From Macrocybe gigantea (Eukaryota; Basidiomycota; Agaricomycetes; Agaricales; Callistosporiaceae): a stretch of DNA of 64,000 bases. Positions within the stretch are counted from its first letter, which is position 1. Every line of letters starts with the position of its first letter. The DNA is taken from contig SJRY01000245.1 of assembly GCA_011319805.1 (NCBI GenBank), positions 744,001-808,000 on the forward strand, written 5' to 3'. The position numbers and the translations under genes are program-made. The notes under the pieces are model-generated. The model saw only the letters and a program-made list of their open reading frames with translations. It was not told where the DNA came from and made no database searches. This document shows positions 60,723-64,000 of this stretch, in pieces.

Positions 60723-60889
60723 TCACCCTCTCTTTAGATTCGCATCCTTGTGAAAAGACCTTAGTCCAGCTGTTCCCACCCATTATTGGTCTCCCAGGCA
60801 GTCGCGGCACGCGGGGCCCATGTATGAATGAGCTCTTCATTATAGGCGCGGATGTGATGGAGTGTGGTGGCGAGGAGTTTAAGTCACCA

Positions 60890-61165
60890 GTTTTCTGTAC
60901 GAAGCATTTCCATTGCTTCGCAAAGCATGATACGTTCTGCTGCTGTGGGACCGGTCCCATCAGGGGTTCGTCCAGTCCAAAGGTGCGTGCAGATGGTCAT
61001 AACGTAATGCAGATATGCACTGAGTGTGATGGCGAGGGGGTCCATGTAGTCACTAGTATTGAGAATCCTTGCCAGATTCTCGAGGTCGCTCGGGCGATTG
61101 GGGATAGGTGCGTGGCTGTCATTGCTGCTGTCAATGCTGATGGGGCATTGGTGGTCATGATGTAT
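60890..61165 (-). pseudogene. family A extra 3' ORF, second copy
   Basis: Homologous to 55585-55824: MTTNAPxSI start, then NRPSDLENLARILN, SDYMDPLAITLSAYL and EAMEMLRTEN. One C is missing near the start, so the frame is broken, and there is an extra stretch of roughly 40 nt before EAMEML. Confidence 0.6.
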
Positions 61166-63107
61166 GATTTTTGGTCTTCTTCCCTCTTGTCATAGTCCTT
61201 TTATCCTGGTTCACAGTCTTTTTTAGGAAGCAGTCTAGAGCTTGCTGCGCATTTTCCAGTTCCTTTTCTTTGATCCATGTGTTCTCCTCATGCTCATATC
61301 CTTTCCATTTGACCAGGAATAGCATTTCCCTTCCTTGTTTCTTTCTTTTTAGGATTTCTTCTATCTCGTACTCTTTTTCATCATTTATGATTTCAGAGGG
61401 TGGCGGTGATGGTTGCTCTTGTATCTTGAAATGGGGTCCTTTGTAGGGTGTGAGTAGTGCTTCATTGAACACGGGGTGTATCAGCTGCCATGATGCTGGG
61501 AGTTCCAGGCAATATGCTGAGGCTCCTTTCTTTTTGATCACCTTGAACGGTCCATATCGGAGTGCCGATAACTTCTTTAATGGTCGATTGACTGTGATAT
61601 TGGTGGCTTCAAGCCATACCCCATCCCCTTTCCTGTATTCATGGGCTGGTCTTCGTCTCGCATTGTAATTGTCTTTGGCCCGTGTTTGCACATACTGCAG
61701 CGCAGCATTTGCTTCTTTTCATATTTGGCCCATTTTTTCGATGAAGTTCTTTGCTGCGGGATTGTTCCCTTCTGTTGTCTGTGGTTCTCCCTTCCAGGGG
61801 TGCATTCCATAGTTGAGGTAGAATGGTGTCTCCTTCGTTCCCTGGTGTGTTTTGTCATTATATTGGTACTCTGCAATTGCTATCCATTCTGCCCAATCGT
61901 CCTGTAGGTTGTTTGTGAAGCTTCTGAGGAAAGCTTCTGTCTCTTGATGGGATCGCTCCGCCTGTCCATCTGTCTGTGGGTGATAGGCTGTTGATAGGTT
62001 TTGCTTTGTTTCAAGCAGTTTTAGAAGCACTGTCATGAATTGCGCTGCAAATTGGGGTCCTCGGTTGCTAATGATCTTTCGTGGAATTCCATGAAGTTGC
62101 CACACATTGTCTCGGTATAGTCGTGCAAGGCCCTCTGCTGTGAGTTCAGTGTTTGTGGAAATCAGGTGGATCATCTTGGTCAGGCGGTCTGTGACTGCAG
62201 TGATGGCATTAAAGCCATTCGAGCTGGGTAGTGGTCCTATGAGATCTACTCCAATATCTTCCCATGGCTGCTGTGGAACCTCATGCGGATGTAGTGGTGC
62301 ATGTTTCTTTTGTCGGATGATTTTGTTTCACTGACATGCTTCGCATCCATAAACATATTTTTTGATATCCGTTAACATTGATGGCCACCAGTAGGTGCAG
62401 TTTATGAGCTCGTGCATATGATATTGTCCTGGGTGCCCTCTGATGGGCATGTCATGGTGTTCAAATATGATGTCTTCCTTTAGTTTGTTGTCTGGAGGAA
62501 TGTAGATTTTCCCTCCTGCGTATATGATGTGGTCTTCCTCTGTGAACCAGTGCGGTTTTTCCTTCAGTCCTGTTGTTACAATCGTTTCTCTTTATGCGCA
62601 TTGTTGAATTTGTTCTATCCTTGGAGATTTGATCATTGTGATTCCCCTTGTCTGTATTGTTTCATTATTTTCCGCTCCCTCTTTTTGTAGGTGTTCATCC
62701 TCGAACATCATAAATTCGAAATCTTGTTCATTATTCTCTTCCAGATGTCAGATGAATGCGGCTTCTTTGATCATTTGTATGACGTCTTTCTCTGCTAGGT
62801 TTTCTTCATATCCTGCCATTCGTGATAAGACATCTGCTTTTCCATTCGCTTTTCCTGGTACGTGTCATAGTTTATAGTCATATTCTTGTAATTTCAGATA
62901 CCAGCCAATCTGTCTCAAGTTGAGTCACTGCAGTTTTTGGAAGTATAATAGGTTCTTGTGATCCATCAATATTTCAAACTTCTCTCGAGCTTCTAGGAGG
63001 TATTGTCTCCATGTCTTCAGTGCCACCATTATCGCAAGGAGTTCTTTGTCGTAGATTTCGTAGTTCTGCTCTGCTGGGATCATGCATCTTGAAATGAAGG
63101 CGATTGG
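61155..63107 (-). pseudogene. family A pol, second copy (RNase H to chromodomain)
   Basis: Minus-strand blocks: chromodomain FLVKWKGYEHEENTWIKEKE with linker ATNITVNRPLKKLSALRYGP (61155-61691), integrase core with SNRGPQFAAQF and AYHPQTDGQAERSHQE (61719-62174), the integrase finger near 62290-62470, and RNase H to 63107. It keeps CGA at 61953-61955 where the first copy has TGA. It has its own stops, for example in the integrase finger at about 62330. Confidence 0.85.
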
Positions 63108-63452
63108 TGCTACGCAAAACTAAGTCTGCGTGCAGGTCACCCTAACTAACCCTTAGATGTGAGAGGCGGGGATAAGAGTGCTATTACTAGCCAGCTCGAA
63201 GCTGAGTTCTACTACATACAATTTAGGTATTTATACATTATGACTACCTAGCACGGACCATGACTTATGTTATCCTTGTGTTGTGTGAAACCCTTTGCCT
63301 TACTGCACTCCTCATGATATCCTGTAGGTATTATGCAATAGCCCTATGCCCTGCTCAGCACTGACATGTCACGGTTTGTGTCACATGTTCATCATGTGGT
63401 CTTGAGTCATGTGCCCATCGTCAAGATAATGATTAGTCCTGAAATCATAACA
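63108..63452 (-). repeat. family B 3' LTR, second copy
   Basis: Starts TGCTACGC and ends ATAACA on the plus strand, matching 44727-45084 with small deletions. A polypurine tract follows internally. Confidence 0.88.
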
Positions 63453-63554
63453 TTACCCCCCTTTAGGGATTGCGTCCTTGCAATCATGTTTTTCTTCTTC
63501 ATCATTCTTCTAATCTTCCTTGCACTCATCTTCACGGTCGACCTTCTTATTCCG

Positions 63555-63965
63555 TCACTCTTGCCATGCCTGCCAGGCCGCATCCAAGCGGTCTTCGACC
63601 TCTTTCGGGTCCGTCATCCAGCCGGTAAGGGTCTCCTTCTTTGGTAGCATTTTCATTTGCTGACCGCGTGGGCAGATCCAGACTTCATTAGCCGTGTGGT
63701 TGAAGAGGACCTTCGGCAACTGGGTTTGATGGAGGCGGGTGAGTACCACCTTCTTTGGTGCAGGTCGTGGCGGTAGCTGACGTTGTCCTTTCTCCAGGGA
63801 TGGCGCCTCAGGGTTCTCACGATGAAATTTCGCGACCGCATTCAGCACATCTTCATTGACATTTTTGGCAGGTTCCCAAGTAGCGTCCTCAAGGGGGTAT
63901 CCCTTCCAGTGTACTCTATACTGTAATTTTCCTCTGTTCCATCGGGAGTTTATTACAGCTTCCAC
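63555..63965 (-). CDS. family B pol C-terminus with chromodomain (partial)
   Basis: 136 codons remain open on the minus strand up to an internal Met at 63965; the frame belongs to a longer pol. It has VHWKGYPLEDATWEPAKNV (chromodomain), then FHRENPEAPSLEKGQRQLPP and a basic tail. It is the counterpart of 45374-45598 but without that copy's stops, so this copy is better preserved. Confidence 0.8.
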   Translation of the reverse strand: MEAVINSRWNRGKLQYRVHWKGYPLEDATWEPAKNVNEDVLNAVAKFHRENPEAPSLEKGQRQLPPRPAPKKVVLTRLHQTQLPKVLFNHTANEVWICPRGQQMKMLPKKETLTGWMTDPKEVEDRLDAAWQAWQE

Positions 63966-64000
63966 TTCGTATCGTTTCTCTCCTTCTACGATGATGGGAG

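Larger units (their letters stand above)
60405..63107 (-). mobile_element. family A gypsy element, second copy, 3' half
   Basis: The element runs on the minus strand from its 3' LTR at 60405-60722 inward to 63107, where a family B LTR interrupts it in the RNase H region. It inserted into the Tnp2 relic. The remainder presumably lies beyond the window. Confidence 0.9.
63108..64000 (-). mobile_element. family B gypsy element, second copy, 3' end
   Basis: The 3' LTR is at 63108-63452 (about 345 bp), followed by internal sequence that continues past the window end. It is inserted in the RNase H region of the second family A copy. The 5 bp before it are ATTGG. Confidence 0.88.

Overview
This looks like a nuclear contig from a basidiomycete fungus, most likely an agaricomycete. 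The genes carry many short introns (about 48-65 nt, mostly GT-AG), and the products are typical of mushrooms: a secreted laccase, a Yor1-type ABC transporter, a GH12 endoglucanase and chromodomain-carrying Ty3/gypsy retrotransposons. The species cannot be named from the sequence. No tRNA, rRNA or CRISPR was seen.

The left part (1 to about 24.4 kb) is an ordinary gene-dense arm. In order: a C2-domain, Inn1/Fic1-like protein (minus); two tandem IucA/IucC-type (NIS) siderophore synthetase genes (minus); a divergent ABCC exporter (plus, about 40 exons); a laccase (plus, 30 exons, 526 aa); a Dbp6/DDX51-like DEAD-box helicase (plus, 11 exons, 667 aa); and a C3HC-zinc-finger Rsm1/NIPA-like protein (minus, 8 exons, 547 aa). 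I rebuilt the exons by hand. The summed exon lengths give an intact reading frame for the C2 gene, both NIS genes, laccase, helicase and Rsm1-like gene. The NIS pair, the exporter and the laccase, together with ATCWGATAA elements of the fungal iron-GATA type in the shared NIS-B/ABC promoter, suggest an iron or siderophore locus that has not, to my knowledge, been described in a mushroom. This is an inference.

The right part (about 24.4-64 kb) is a transposon island. A GH12 endoglucanase gene is broken by a solo LTR. A complete family C gypsy element (32386-38191, TSD GGCAT) carries gag-pol in one frame interrupted by four stop codons. A WD40 gene sits at about 42.4-43.6 kb. Then come nested insertions. 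A family B gypsy element (minus, 44727 onward) is split by a complete family A element (49545-56306, TSD TGAAT), which is itself split by a family A solo LTR (51720-52039, TSD GGATG). Further right, a CACTA/Tnp2 transposase relic is interrupted by a second family A element (60405-63107, minus), which is interrupted by a second family B element (63108 to beyond the window end). Just inside their 5' LTRs, families A and C have 10-11 nt exactly complementary to their own LTR, the arrangement of Tf1-type self-primed retrotransposons. Many nonsense codons in the elements are C-to-T changes (CGA to TGA, CAG to TAG), consistent with decay of methylated cytosine.
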